From positions 20,741,665 to 20,805,664 of the forward strand of contig OY727100.1 in assembly GCA_963402885.1 (NCBI GenBank): DNA of 64,000 bases, read 5' to 3'. The translations under genes and the position numbers were made by a program. The notes beneath the pieces were generated by a model, which had not been told where the DNA came from, did no database searches, and saw nothing but the letters and a program-made list of their open reading frames with translations. Source of the DNA: Antedon bifida. Its lineage: Eukaryota; Echinodermata; Crinoidea; Comatulida; Antedonidae. How positions within the stretch are numbered: the stretch's first letter is position 1; each line of letters opens with the position of its first letter. Of this stretch, positions 12,946 to 25,831 are shown in pieces.

Positions 12946-14310
12946 CTACTGTCTTGTGGATGAGATGAATGTTGAATGCATCAATTGTCTTGTTATAGGG
13001 TGTACATCTTGACTGGATGAGATGAATGTTGAATGCATCAACTGTCTTGTTATAGGGTGTACATCTTGACTGGATGAGATGAATGTTGAATACATCAATT
13101 GTCTTGTTATAGGGTGTACATCTTGACTGGATGAGATGAATGTTGAATGCATCAACTGTCTTGTTATAGGGTGTACATCTTGACTGGATGAGATGAATGT
13201 TGAATACATCAATTGTCTTGGTATAGGGTGTACATCTTGACTGGATGAGTTGAATGTTGAATGCATCAATTGTCTTGTTATAGGGTGTACATCTTGACTG
13301 GATGAGATGAATGTTGAATACATCAATTGTCTTGGTATAGGGTGTACATCTTGACTGGATGAGATGAATGTTGAATGCATCAATTGTCTTGTTATAGGGT
13401 GTACATCTTGACTGGATGAGATGAATGTTGAATACATCAATTGTCTTGTTATAGGGTGCACATCTTGACTGGATGAGATGAATGTTGAATGCATCAATTG
13501 TCTTGGTATAGGGTGTACATCTTGACTGGATGAGATGAATGTTGAATGCATCAATTGTCTTGTTATAGGGTGTACATCTTGACTGGATGAGATGAATGTT
13601 GAATGCATCAATTGTCTTGTTGTAGGGTGTACATCTTGACTGGATGAGTTGAATGTTGAATACATCAATTGTCTTGTTGTAGGGTGTACATCTTGACTGG
13701 ATGAGTTGAATGTTGAATGCATCAATTGTCTTGTTAAAGGGTGTACATCTTGACTGGGTGAGTTGAATGTTGAATGCATCAATTGTCTTGTTATAGGGTG
13801 TACATCTTGACTGGATGAGATGAATGTTGAATACATCAATTGTCTTGTTATAGGGTGTACATCTTGACTGGATGAGTTGAATGTTGAATGCATCAATTGT
13901 CTTGTTGTAGGGTGTACATCTTGACTGGGTGAGTTGAATGTTGAATGCATCAATTGTCTTGTTATAGGGTGTACATCTTGACTGGATGAGATGAATGTTG
14001 AATGCATCAATTGTCTTGTTAAAGGGTGTACATCTTGACTGGGTGAGTTGAATGTTGAATGCATCAATTGTCTTGTTATAGGGTGTACATCTTGACTGGA
14101 TGAGATGAATGTTGAATGCATCAATTGTCTTGTTATAGGGTGTACATCTTGACTGGGTGAGTTGAATGTTGAATGCATCAATTGTCTTGTTATAGGGTGT
14201 ACATCTTGACTGGATGAGTTGAATGTTGAATGCATCAATTGTCTTGTTATAGGGTGTACATCTTGACTGGATGAGATGAATGTTGAATACATCAATTGTC
14301 TTGTTATAGG

Positions 14311-14461
14311 GTGAACATCTTGACTGGATGAGTTGAATGTTGAATACATCAATTGTCTTGTTATAGAGTGTACATCTTGACTGGATGAGATGAATGTTGA
14401 ATGCATCAATTGTCTTGTTATAGGGTGTACATCTTGACTGGATGAGTTGAATGCATCAATT
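14311..14461. repeat. Second block duplication inside the 57-bp array (offset 2153 bp)
   Basis: The rare variants GTGAACATCT (14311 and 16464) and TTTCTTGGTATA (14461 and 16614) share the same 2153-bp shift. This marks an independent unequal exchange or conversion of a block reaching at least 16464-16614. Confidence 0.82.
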
Positions 14462-15324
14462 TTCTTGGTATATGGTATACATCTTGACTGGATGAGATGA
14501 ATGTTGGATGCATCAATTGTCTTGGTATAGGGTGTACATCTTGACTGGATGAGTTGAATATTGAATGCATCAATTGTCTTGTTATAGGGTGTACATCTTT
14601 CACTGGATGAGATGAATGTTGAATGCATCAATTGTCTTGTTATAGGGTGTACATCTTGACTGGATGAGATGAATGTTGAATGCATCAATTGTCTTGTTAT
14701 AGGGTGTACATCTTGACTGGATGAGATGAATGTTGGATGCATCAATTGTCTTGTTATAGGGTGTACATCTTGACTGGATGAGTTGAATGTTGAATGCATC
14801 AATTGTCTTGTTATAGGGTGTACATCTTGACTGGATGAGATGAATGTTGAATGCACCAATTGTCTTGTTATAGGGTGTACATCTTGACTGGATGAGATGA
14901 ATGTTGAATGCATCAATTGTCTTGTTATAGGGTGTACATCTTGACTGGATGAGATGAATATTGAATGCATCAATTGTCTTGTTGTAGGGTGTACATCTTG
15001 ACTGGATGAGATGAATATTGAATACATCAATTGTCTTGTTATAGGGTGTACATCTTTCACTGGATGAGATGAATGTTGAATGCATCAATTGTCTTGTTAT
15101 AGGGTGTACATCTTGACTGGATGAGATGAATGTTGAATGCATCAATTGTCTTGTTATAGAGTGTACATCTTGACTGGATGAGATGAATGTTGAATGCATC
15201 AATTGTCTTGTTATAGAGTGTACATCTTGACTGGATGAGATGAATGTTGAATGCATCAATTGTCTTGTTATAGGGTGTACATCTTGACTGGATGAGATGA
15301 ATGTTGAATGCATCAATTGTCTTG

Positions 15325-15895
15325 TTATAAGGTGTACATCTTGACTGGATGAGATGAATGTTGGATGCATCAATTGTCTTGTTATAGGGTGTACATCTTG
15401 ACTGGATGAGATGAATGTTGAATGCATAATTGTCTTGTTGTAGGGTGCACATCTTGACTGGATGAGTTGAATGCATCAATTGTCTTGTTATAGGGTGTAC
15501 ATCTTGACTGGATGAGTTGAATGTTGAATGCATCAATTGTCTTGTTATAGGGTGTACATCTTGACTGGATGAGTTGAATGTTGAATGCATCAATTGTCTT
15601 GTTATAGGGTGTACATCTTGACTGGATGAGATGAATGTTGAATGCATCAATTGTCTTGTTATAGGGTGTACATCTTGACTGGATAAGAGGAATGTTGAAT
15701 GCATCAATTGTCTTGTTATAGGGTGTACATCTTGACTGGATGAGATGAATGTTGAATGCATCAATTGTCTTGTTATAGAGTGTACATCTTGACTGGATGA
15801 GATGAATGTTGAATGCATCAATTGTCTTGTTATAGGGTGTACATCTTGACTGGATGAGTTGAATGTTGAATGCATCAATTGTCTTGTTATAGGGT
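15325..15895. repeat. Segmental duplication inside the 57-bp array (offset 2495 bp)
   Basis: Rare unit variants recur in the same order at a constant shift: TTATAAGG at 15325 and 17820, GCATAATTG at 15424 and 17919, GGATAAGAGG at 15681 and 18176. The paired block is about 17820-18390. By the GGGTGAACATC variant (15891 and 18443) the shift has grown by exactly one unit. Confidence 0.88.
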
Positions 15896-18810
15896 GAACA
15901 TCTTGACTGGATGAGATGAATGTTGAATGCATCAATTGTCTTGTTATAGGGTGTACATCTTGACTGGATGAGATGAATGTTGAATGCATTAATTGTCTTG
16001 TTATAGGGTGTACATCTTGACTGGATGAGATGAATGTTGAATACATCAATTGTCTTGTTATAGGGTGTACATCTTGACTGGGTGAGTTGAATGTTGAATG
16101 CATCAATTGTCTTGTTATAGGGTGTACATCTTGACTGGATGAGATGAATGTTGAATGCATCAATTGTCTTGTTAAAGGGTGTACATCTTGACTGGGTGAG
16201 TTGAATGTTGAATGCATCAATTGTCTTGTTATAGGGTGTACATCTTGACTGGATGAGATGAATGTTGAATGCATCAATTGTCTTGTTATAGGGTGTACAT
16301 CTTGACTGGGTGAGTTGAATGTTGAATGCATCAATTGTCTTGTTATAGGGTGTACATCTTGACTGGATGAGTTGAATGTTGAATGCATCAATTGTCTTGT
16401 TATAGGGTGTACATCTTGACTGGATGAGATGAATGTTGAATACATCAATTGTCTTGTTATAGGGTGAACATCTTGACTGGATGAGTTGAATGTTGAATAC
16501 ATCAATTGTCTTGTTATAGAGTGTACATCTTGACTGGATGAGATGAATGTTGAATGCATCAATTGTCTTGTTATAGGGTGTACATCTTGACTGGATGAGT
16601 TGAATGCATCAATTTTCTTGGTATAGGGTATACATCTTGACTGGATGAGTTGAATATTGAATGCATCAATTGTCTTGTTATAGGGTGTACATCTTTCACT
16701 GGATGAGATGAATGTTGAATGCATCAATTGTCTTGTTATAGGGTGTACATCTTGACTGGATGAGATGAATGTTGAATGCATCAATTGTCTTGGTATAGGG
16801 TGTACATCTTGACTGGATGAGTTGAATATTGAATGCATCAATTGTCTTGTTATAGGGTGTACATCTTTCACTGGATGAGATGAATGTTGAATGCACCAAT
16901 TGTCTTGTTATAGGGTGTACATCTTGACTGGATGAGATGAATGTTGAATACATCAATTGTCTTGTTATAGGGTGTACATCTTGACTGGATGAGATGAATG
17001 TTGAATGCACCAATTGTCTTGTTATAGGGTGTACATCTTGACTGGATGAGATGAATGTTGAATGCACCAATTGTCTTGTTATAGGGTGTACATCTTGACT
17101 GGATGAGATGAATGTTGAATGCACCAATTGTCTTGTTATAGGGTGTACATCTTGACTGGATGAGATGAATGTTGAATGCACCAATTGTCTTGTTATAGGG
17201 TGTACATCTTGACTGGATGAGATGAATGTTGAATGCATCAATTGTCTTGTTATAGGGTGTACATCTTGACTGGATGAGATGAATGTTGAATGCATCAATT
17301 GTCTTGTTGTAGGGTGTACATCTTGACTGGATGAGTTGAATGTTGAATACATCAATTGTCTTGGTATAGGGTGTACATCTTGACTGGGTGAGTTGAATGT
17401 TGAATGCATCAATTGTCTTGTTGTAGGGTGTACATCTTGACTGGATGAGATGAATATTGAATGCATCAATTGTCTTGTTGTAGGGTGTACATCTTGACTG
17501 GATGAGTTGAATGTTGAATGCATCAATTGTCTTGTTGTAGGGTGTACATCTTGACTGGATGAGATGAATGTTGAATGCATCAATTGTCTTGTTATAGGGT
17601 GTACATCTTGACTGGATGAGATGAATATTGAATGCATCAATTGTCTTGTTGTAGGGTGTACATCTTGACTGGATGAGTTGAATGTTGAATACATCAATTG
17701 TCTTGTTGTAGGGTGTACATCTTGACTGGATGAGATGAATGTTGAATGCATCAATTGTCTTGTTATAGGGTGTACATCTTGACTGGATGAGATGAATGTT
17801 GAATGCATCAATTGTCTTGTTATAAGGTGTACATCTTGACTGGATGAGATGAATGTTGGATGCATCAATTGTCTTGTTATAGGGTGTACATCTTGACTGG
17901 ATGAGATGAATGTTGAATGCATAATTGTCTTGTTGTAGGGTGCACATCTTGACTGGATGAGTTGAATGCATCAATTGTCTTGTTATAGGGTGTACATCTT
18001 GACTGGATGAGTTGAATGTTGAATGCATCAATTGTCTTGTTATAGGGTGTACATCTTGACTGGATGAGTTGAATGTTGAATGCATCAATTGTCTTGTTAT
18101 AGGGTGTACATCTTGACTGGATGAGATGAATGTTGAATGCATCAATTGTCTTGTTATAGGGTGTACATCTTGACTGGATAAGAGGAATGTTGAATGCATC
18201 AATTGTCTTGTTATAGGGTGTACATCTTGACTGGATGAGATGAATGTTGAATGCATCAATTGTCTTGTTATAGAGTGTACATCTTGACTGGATGAGATGA
18301 ATGTTGAATGCATCAATTGTCTTGTTATAGGGTGTACATCTTGACTGGATGAGTTGAATGTTGAATGCATCAATTGTCTTGTTATAGGGTGTACATCTTG
18401 ACTGGATGAGATGAATGTTGAATACATCAATTGTCTTGTTATAGGGTGAACATCTTGACTGGATGAGATGAATGTTGAATGCATCAATTGTCTTGTTATA
18501 GGGTGAACATCTTCACTGGATGAGATGAATGTTGAATGCATCAATTATCATTATAGGGTGTACATATTGACTGGATGAGATGAATGTTGAATGCATCAAT
18601 TGTCTTGTTATAGGCTAGGGAGTTCATCTTGACTGGGTGAGTTGAATACATCACAGACAACCTGAAATAAAAAAGATCTTGCCCAGAGGGTGTTAGTTAC
18701 ATAGCTACAACTTGTAATTTAATTTAAATCATTCAGGGGTCTAACAAATAAAGTAAATTTAACTGGGTGCACATTTTAGTTTTTATTGTTGAGTGATCGG
18801 TTAAATGAAT

Positions 18811-20325
18811 GACACAGACAACCATTTAAAAACAATTTATTTCAAAATAAATTTGTGATCCTGTGAAAGAAATAGGTATGTATTTAATAAAATAAAAGAC
18901 ACATGACAACCATTTAAAAAAAATTTATTTCAAAATAAATTCGCTATCGCGATCCTGGGAAAGAAGTTAGGGAAAATTTTAGTAAAATAAAAGACAGACA
19001 ACCATTTAAAAATATTTATTTCTAAAATAAATTTGTGATCTTGTGAAAGAAATAGGTAGAATTTAATGAAATGAAAGACACAAGACAACCATTTAAAAAA
19101 AATTTATTAAAAATTAATTCGCGATCCTGTGAAAGAAATTAGGTAGAGTTTTAGTAAAATAAAAGACACAGACAACCATTTAAAAATATTTATTTCCAAA
19201 ATAAATTCGCGATCTTATGAAAGAAATAGGTAGAATTTAATGAAATAAAAGACACCAAGACAACCATTTAAATAAAATTTATTAAAAATAAATTTGCGAT
19301 CCTGTGAAAGAAATTAGGTAGAATTTTAGTAAAATAAAAGACACAGACACAAATTTAAAAATATTTATTTCAAAATAAACCCGCGATCTTGTGAAAGAAA
19401 TAGGTAGAATTTAATGAAATAAAAGACACAAGACAACCATTTTAAAAAAATTTATTAAAAATTAATTCGCGATCCTGTTGAAAGAAATTAGGTAGAGTTT
19501 TAGTAAAATAAAAGACAGACAACCATTTAAAAATATTTATTTCCAAAATAAATTCGCGATCTTGTGAAAGAAATAGGTAGAATTTAATGAAATAAAAGAC
19601 ACAAGACAACCATTTAAAAAAAATTTTATTAAAAATTAATTCGCGATCCTGTGAAAGAAATAGGTAGAATTTAATGAAATAAAAGACACAAGACAACCAT
19701 TTAAAAAAAATTTATTAAAAATAAATTCGCGATCTTGTGAAAGAAATAGGTAGAATTTAATGAAATAAAAGACACAAGACAACCATTTAAAAAAAATTTA
19801 TTAAAAATAAATTCGCGATCCTGTGAAAGAAATTAGGTAGAGTTTTAGTAAAATAAAAGACACAGACAACCATTTAAAAATATTTATTTCCCAAATAAAT
19901 TCGCGATCTTATGAAAGAAATAGGTAGAATTTAATGAAATAAAAGACACAAGACAACTATTTAAAACAAAATTTATTAAAAATTAATTCGCGATCCTGTG
20001 AAAGAAATTAGGTAGAGTTAAGTAAAATAAAAGACACGGACAACCATTTAAAAATATTTATTTCCAAAATAAATTTGCGATCATGTGAAAGAAATAGGTA
20101 GAATTTAATTAAATAAAAGACACAGACACCAATTTAAACAAATTTATTTCAAAATAAATTAGCGATCCTGTGAAAAAAATTAGGTAGAGTTTGATCAAAT
20201 AAAAGACACAGACAACCATTTAAAAACATTTATTTCAAAATAAATTAGCGATCCTGTGAAAGAAATTATGTAGTGTTTGATCAAATAAAAGACACGGACA
20301 ACCATTTGAAAAAAATTTATTTTAA
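18811..20325. repeat. 87-bp tandem array, about 17 copies
   Basis: Units contain GACAACCATTTAAAAA, TTTATT...AAATAAATTCGCGATC, TGTGAAAGAAATAGGTAGA and AAATAAAAGACACA. Two variants tend to alternate: one with ATCCTGTG...ATTAGGTAGAGTTTTAGT, the other with ATCTTGTG...ATAGGTAGAATTTAATG. This suggests a dimeric higher-order unit. Confidence 0.92.
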
Positions 20326-21241
20326 CCATTAGTAGCTGGGGCTACATTTGTAACCGCGAAAACCATGAGTTATTTTTATCTACAGACAGTCCCTAACAGC
20401 TAGTTACAAAATCTTACTTGTTTTGATGCTTGGATGCTCGAAGCGATGTCTTGCTGCGTTAGTACCTACCTTTGTGCTTCCATTTCCATAAGGTAATAAC
20501 CAGTGTGCGAGGAAATAGGAGGTGGAGAGAGGGGATGCACAACTGGGGTTGTATCATGCATTATCTAAGTGTTATAATCATCTTACAATTGTATACATCA
20601 TTTAATAATTAGTATGTCTTAACTACTTACAATTGTAAAAGCAATGTGTATAATGATGGTGTTCCAATAAACTTACTCTTACAATTGTTCTATACTATGT
20701 TGAACATGATGAATGTTAGTAACTTATTGTTTACTGACTTACAATTGTGTATAATGAGTGAAGCAGATGTTAATTAAACATTTGATATAATATTGCAATT
20801 ATAATAAGTTTAATCATAAAATTATGCATGAAAATATAAATCAAAACTGTAGCTCCAAAGACTGTCATACAGGTGGCATCCTCATTCTGTTGATGTGTTA
20901 GTTACTGAAAAAAATGCACTATAATACATGCATATATAATTGTATAATATAAAACATGGTAAGTATTGTATGAATAATATAAAAAATGTTATATATTATA
21001 ACATAATGTGTATATTATTATACAATACTATGTAAACATATTTAGTTATATATGAATATACTTCAAGATGATACTAAAATATATACTACATTGTACATTA
21101 TAAAATGAAACTTTAGTACAAATTAAATTAAATATCTAATAATCTAATTGAAATACAAGCATATAACACATCATACTACAACATTTGTAACAAAATAAAT
21201 AACATTTCTAACCTACCAATGCATGATACAACAATAGGCTA

Positions 21242-21308
21242 CACATACAAATATATATTTTATATTATAATAGATTGTATATAATATATTGTATAATATT
21301 TGTATGTG
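21242..21308. repeat. TA-rich inverted repeat
   Basis: Arms CACATACAAATAT (21242-21254) and ATATTTGTATGTG (21296-21308) are exact inverted copies around a TA-rich centre. It may be a hairpin or the remnant of a small palindromic element. Confidence 0.7.
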
Positions 21309-21486
21309 GATGGGAGGAGGGGTAAATCAGGATAGCATCAACCTGTGAATAAACTTACTCTAATATAGTGTTAGTCATCTGTAAAGGAATAACCACAAAA
21401 TAACACATAGATATTTTAAATGTTGGCAATATCTATATGTTAGTTTTGTGGTTGAATTGGTTAGGTCTTACTTTGGTGTCTTCATA

Positions 21487-21640
21487 CAAACATCTAGGCC
21501 GGAACACAAAAAAAACAACATCTAGGCCGGAACACAAAAATAAAACATCTAGGCCGGAACACACATAATCAACATCTAGGCCGGAACACCCAAAATCAAC
21601 ATCTAGGCCGGAACGTGCAAAACATCTAGGCTGAAAAACT
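21487..21640. repeat. Minisatellite, about six copies of ACATCTAGGCCGGAACAC
   Basis: The core ACATCTAGGCCGGAACAC is spaced by short A-rich linkers, giving units of roughly 25-30 bp. The last copy is degenerate (CATCTAGGCTG). Confidence 0.9.
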
Positions 21641-22987
21641 TTTTATGAATAGCATAAAAAGATGTCGTGTAGTGCTGTAACGTCTTCAAATGGTCGGAGA
21701 GCAAAGAGACTACAGTAGGCCAACATGAATGGACAAAAGTGTTAATTTTTATAACGTATTACCGTTGTTTAAATTTGAAGTCAGACCTGCAAAAGAATTT
21801 TAGAGTGTAAACATTCTTAAAATTTACACAATAAAAATAACCATAAAAATAATAAAGGCAATATATAAATTAATTTAAGATATGTATTTAAAACATTCAA
21901 TAACTGAGAATTTTAAAATTAAAGTAGAATTTGTATTTTTTTTGATAGATAAAATATCTAAAAACATCCTGCAGACATGAGGGTACCAAGGAGGACCCCA
22001 AGAAAAACCATATCATAGGCCTACTGTTATGGTAAACTTTGGCCTAGAAAATGATAAATAAAAAATGTAAAGAATATATAAAATTGTCTACAAAATTCAA
22101 TACTTAGGCCTAACTCAGTGATTAGAATAAATTACAAAAAGGAGAAAAAATTGGTTGAATTAAGTTTGGATTTGATAGCTCAGCTGTTAATGTAAATAAA
22201 GAATGTAGGCCTATGCAACAAATTTAAACCAGATTTGGAATCTTCCTTTTTTACAAAGAGGCTATTAAAAAAATCATTAAAATTCATCTACCTAGGCATA
22301 TCAAATTATTAACTATAATTATCAGTATCAGGTATTCAAATAAAAACATAAATATAGCACCAAAAACTCATTAAACCCAACAATAAATGAACCCATTAAT
22401 TTCAGAAGCAAGTGGGAAAAATTTTCGAAATGCACGATAAAACTAACCACAAAACACGCAAAACAATCCGCTAATTATTTACACAATTATACATTATTAT
22501 GTATTTTATACATCCTAGATTATGATTGTCAATAAATAAATAAAATAATTAATGTTTCGTTAAAATTGAATTAGAACTAGGTATGGTTCAAGTAAAGACC
22601 AAAATGTCGTCGTTCAATCAACGTTGTGTGGTCATTTTTGGAAGAGAATATTTACGGCGAAAACATTTTGTAACTGGTTGTAAAAGTTTCAAAATAACAT
22701 TGAAAGGAACTCTGGTAACACATCATAAATGTGTATAATTATGTTTCAATAACAGTTTCATACGAAGTGAGAAGAGATGGAATGGACAAGTAGCGGAGCA
22801 GCAGAGTAACATTGTTGAGTAAATACTTTAGCTTAGTTTAAAACTGTATAAATTGGTCGAATTCGATTTATTTAACCACTAATTTATGTTACAACATTTC
22901 TGTATAATACTATGTTATAATTGAAGTTGTTAAAGGCAGGAATTATGGTCAAATAGTGCATATTTTCGAACAAAATTTAACGCCTAC

Positions 22988-23170
22988 CTATTGCCATCTC
23001 TTTTTCGTCGGGCACCATTCTCGCCGCAGTCTTCTCTTCGCCGTCTTCTTCCAAAATGGCCCAAAGCTGGGGCAACTTAGTATGTTAATTAGCAAATACT
23101 TTGTGCTGATTGGCTAATCTAGTCGTCTGCAACATCCGGCGCGTATTCCAAACCGGATCTAACCGGTGGC
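22988..23170 (-). promoter_or_regulatory. GC-richer island with a possible - strand first exon
   Basis: Against the AT-rich surroundings this stretch is rich in CG and CpG. On the - strand an ATG at 23018 opens MVPDEKEMAI followed by donor G|GTAGGC at 22986-22987, and open acidic codons also lie upstream (EEDGEEKTAAR). No convincing second exon was found further along the - strand. It may be a promoter and first exon of an unrecognised gene, or chance. Confidence 0.25.
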
Positions 23171-23352
23171 ATACCAAGAATATTCGTTGCATTTATACGT
23201 ACCTTGAAAAGTTGTCTGTTGGATCAAATAATCCCCCACCCCCCATCTATGTTATAGGACATAAATTCAAAGATAAATGTAACAGCAACGACGCCATGTA
23301 ATACACATCGAATGCCTTTTTTTTTATTTTGTTCGGACGGTGGGCATTCTTA

Positions 23353-23561
23353 TGCTTGGTTCCCACTAGTGACGCAACGCAACGCAACCTACGCAACGTA
23401 AGAACATGCCCTTCCAATAATTGTGTTTTCCCCCAGCTGCGTGAAATCAAACCTGTGATGTTTGCAGCACTGTTGCGTCGTCGGTTCCCACTTGTGATTA
23501 CGCAATACAGCACTTTGCGTCAATACGTCGCTGCGTTGCGTTCTAGTGTAAACCACGCTAG
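23353..23561. mobile_element. Inverted-repeat element of about 210 bp
   Basis: The left end (GCTTGGTTCCCACTAGTGAC, then repeated GCAAC) is inverted at the right end (GCTGCGTTGCG, TTCTAGTGTAAACCACGC). A further internal GTTCCCACTTGTGATTACGC lies near 23483. It looks like a short non-autonomous DNA transposon with imperfect ends. The small reading frames over it are by-products. Confidence 0.6.
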
Positions 23562-23599
23562 AGTTTGTTACTGTTAGATTTCCGTAAATTTACTGCGCA

Positions 23600-25640
23600 A
23601 TCATACTTAATAATGGTTAAAGACACATAGGGGCTGGCCTACTGAGGCCTGGGTGATGTTTAATAATAGTCTGTGTATATACAATTTGGTTGTTGCAAAA
23701 AGCATGCAATGCAAATAAAAGTTGATAATTGTAAGGTGAAAATGTGATAATGCCGAAATATGTATGTGGTCATACGAAGACAGCAGATTAATAGTAAAAT
23801 ACTGGTGATGATTAAAAGATATGATAATACAGCAGTAAATTGTATATTTCAGCTATTATGCACATAGGCAGTAGCCCCATGTAATTTTCTTTTAAATAAT
23901 TTTGGTGATTACAAATAATGAAGAAAAACGTTTTTGATACGTCAGTGATAGTTTTATTTTGCCATAAAAAAATAAGATTCACTCTTCCCTGGTATTGCCA
24001 AACATTTCCGTACAATAAACCTACACAAACATCTTTCATACGAAATTCATCATTGTAAATTGTTACTCTCGGATAATTTATAAGTTTACCAAAACTTGAT
24101 AACATAGAGGGCGCTAGACTTGTTTTAATGTTTATCAGAGACAGCTCGATTGCAAAGCTGTATGTAAGTCGTACATTTAAATAATATAAAATTTAAAGGC
24201 TTATTTTTTAATTTATATACATTAATATTATAACAAATACACAAACAATTAAAGTAACATTTTGTTCTGCATTCTTTTAATAAATTGTAATATTCACAAG
24301 AACATAAAAACATCAATAATACAATCAAGATAAAAACAAAATAATTAATAAAAATAATGATAATTTTCACAAACCACAATAAAAATTAAAACAATTTCAA
24401 GAAAATCCAATGCTAATACTGAACCACATCTTTCTATAATCTATATGTTTATTTCATTTTAACATAATAACATAAAATAATAATACTTCACATGGTAATT
24501 TATGCCTAAAAATAGCTTATCAGAAAATAAGAATTATAAATTACACTGGCTCAATTGGTGGGCTATGTATGTGCATAAATGAAAATTTTAATTTCAAAAA
24601 TCTACTTGGAATATATCATCGTACTTTATGTCTTTGTCAACTTTGGACTTGTACTTTTAATGCTGGTATTTGATTGGTTAAAAGTTATCAGGAATTCTGA
24701 TATTTGATTGGTCAGAGAGTATCAGCAAGCATTACTTAAACCAAATAAAGTCTAAAATAATTTATGTTGCCATAGCCCACACCCAACACAAAATATTATC
24801 AACAGGTTCTAAATTTGTGTAATTATTTGAGGATTCAAATTAAAGTATAAATTACATGCATGGGTGAATTGTCTATAGCGCCCTCTATTTTTTATTCAAG
24901 ATTTTGGCCTACTATAATATAATTTAATGTCATTAATTTCATTAAATTAGCTAAACAAAATCTATTAAACAATATCTCATCAATTATTCTTTTCTTTTGG
25001 TTTTATATTTAATATTGTATGTGTTTGGGCAACATAAAATCAAGAGTATTTAATCTAGTAGGGGGTTGTGCTTATGACATTATGAATGTCATAATGAATG
25101 AAATTATGATCTACATTGCGACATCAATTTTTGACAGCGCTCCTCCGTTTAAAAAATCTAATAACTTCTCAGAAATGCTTGGATCGTGTGCCCATATTAG
25201 AACAGATAGTGCAAGAATAACATGTTTACTTTTTTCAGACAACTTTGGATTTGAATAAGACAGCTTAATGACACTAATCACTTTTAATTGAATAGGATCA
25301 TAATGGTACAATCATTTACAACAAAAATATCAGCAATATAATGAGGCAATTGAACATTAAAACCATGCAAACAAATTAAAAATAAATGCAAATACTGAAA
25401 CACTGTCTAGCAGTAAAAGAATAGTTTAAAATTAGCATAATGCAACATACTGGTTAAAACTGATAATATAATAATATACAGAAATTAATATTATCACATA
25501 TAAAATACTGTACAGATATCATAATCAATATTAAAATATTATATACATGGATTTTGTCAAAGAAAACTGCCGTGACTAATTTTAACAATTATTGTTTTAA
25601 ACATTTTTGTTAAAAAATGTCATGTAGTCATTGTGTTTAC
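23600..25640. other. AT-rich region without a supported gene
   Basis: Only short unsupported reading frames. A possible element at about 24541-24785 is bounded by GTGGGCTATG and its inverse CATAGCCCAC, with TTTGATTGG repeats inside. No gene call. Confidence 0.4.
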
Positions 25641-25644
25641 TCTG

Positions 25645-25831
25645 TAAGCTCTGTCTACACTATGAAACTAGTTTGACACAAAAAAAGTGATGTGCTCAAA
25701 TATGGTAGTGATATACCAAAATATGGCAGTGATATGCCTAAATATGGTAGTGATATGACATCATCATGTTCATATATGGGAACATCACATTGTTTTGTCA
25801 CATGAAGTTTGATAGTGTGGACAGAGCTTTA
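25645..25831. mobile_element. MITE family 1, copy 2
   Basis: Has TAAGCTCTGTCTACACTATG at the left and GATAGTGTGGACAGAGCTTTA at the right. The interior has three copies of AATATGGTAGTGATAT or near relatives. Confidence 0.9.

Larger units (their letters stand above)
12950..18640. repeat. 57-bp tandem array, about 100 copies
   Basis: Units read GACTGGATGAGATGAATGTT, GAATGCATCAATTGTCTTGT, TATAGGGTGTACATCTT. At 57 bp (19 codons) each, two of the three - strand frames stay open over long distances, giving apparent proteins with units such as DVHPITRQLMHSTF or RCTPYNKTIDAFN. I do not call a gene: the open frame switches where a unit has one extra base (CTTTCACTGG near 14590, 15055, 16690 and 16867), and the common variants (M/Y/V, I/N, I/T/P) are amino-acid changing. 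Two internal block duplications are visible, at offsets of 2495 and 2153 bp. Confidence 0.96.
20330..22980. other. AT-rich region without a supported gene
   Basis: Contains TA-rich palindromic stretches around 20930-21060 and 21240-21310, a small minisatellite at 21487-21640, and otherwise unique AT-rich sequence. A - strand donor (AAACAA|GTAAGA) near 20420 and an acceptor (TTTATTTCAG) near 18665 could belong to an unrecognised transcript, but no coherent reading frame links them. Confidence 0.4.

Noticed and set aside
12946..18544. Several large - strand reading frames (275-704 codons) over the 57-bp repeats
   Set aside because: They are alternative frames of one minisatellite, change frame at 1-bp insertions, and their variants are mostly amino-acid changing. 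No domain, no start context and no conserved ends.
19442..19696. 84-codon - strand frame with hydrophobic repeats
   Set aside because: It is a translation of the 87-bp array units, not a gene.
23110..23577. Overlapping small frames on both strands
   Set aside because: They coincide with the inverted-repeat element at 23353-23561 and have no family features.
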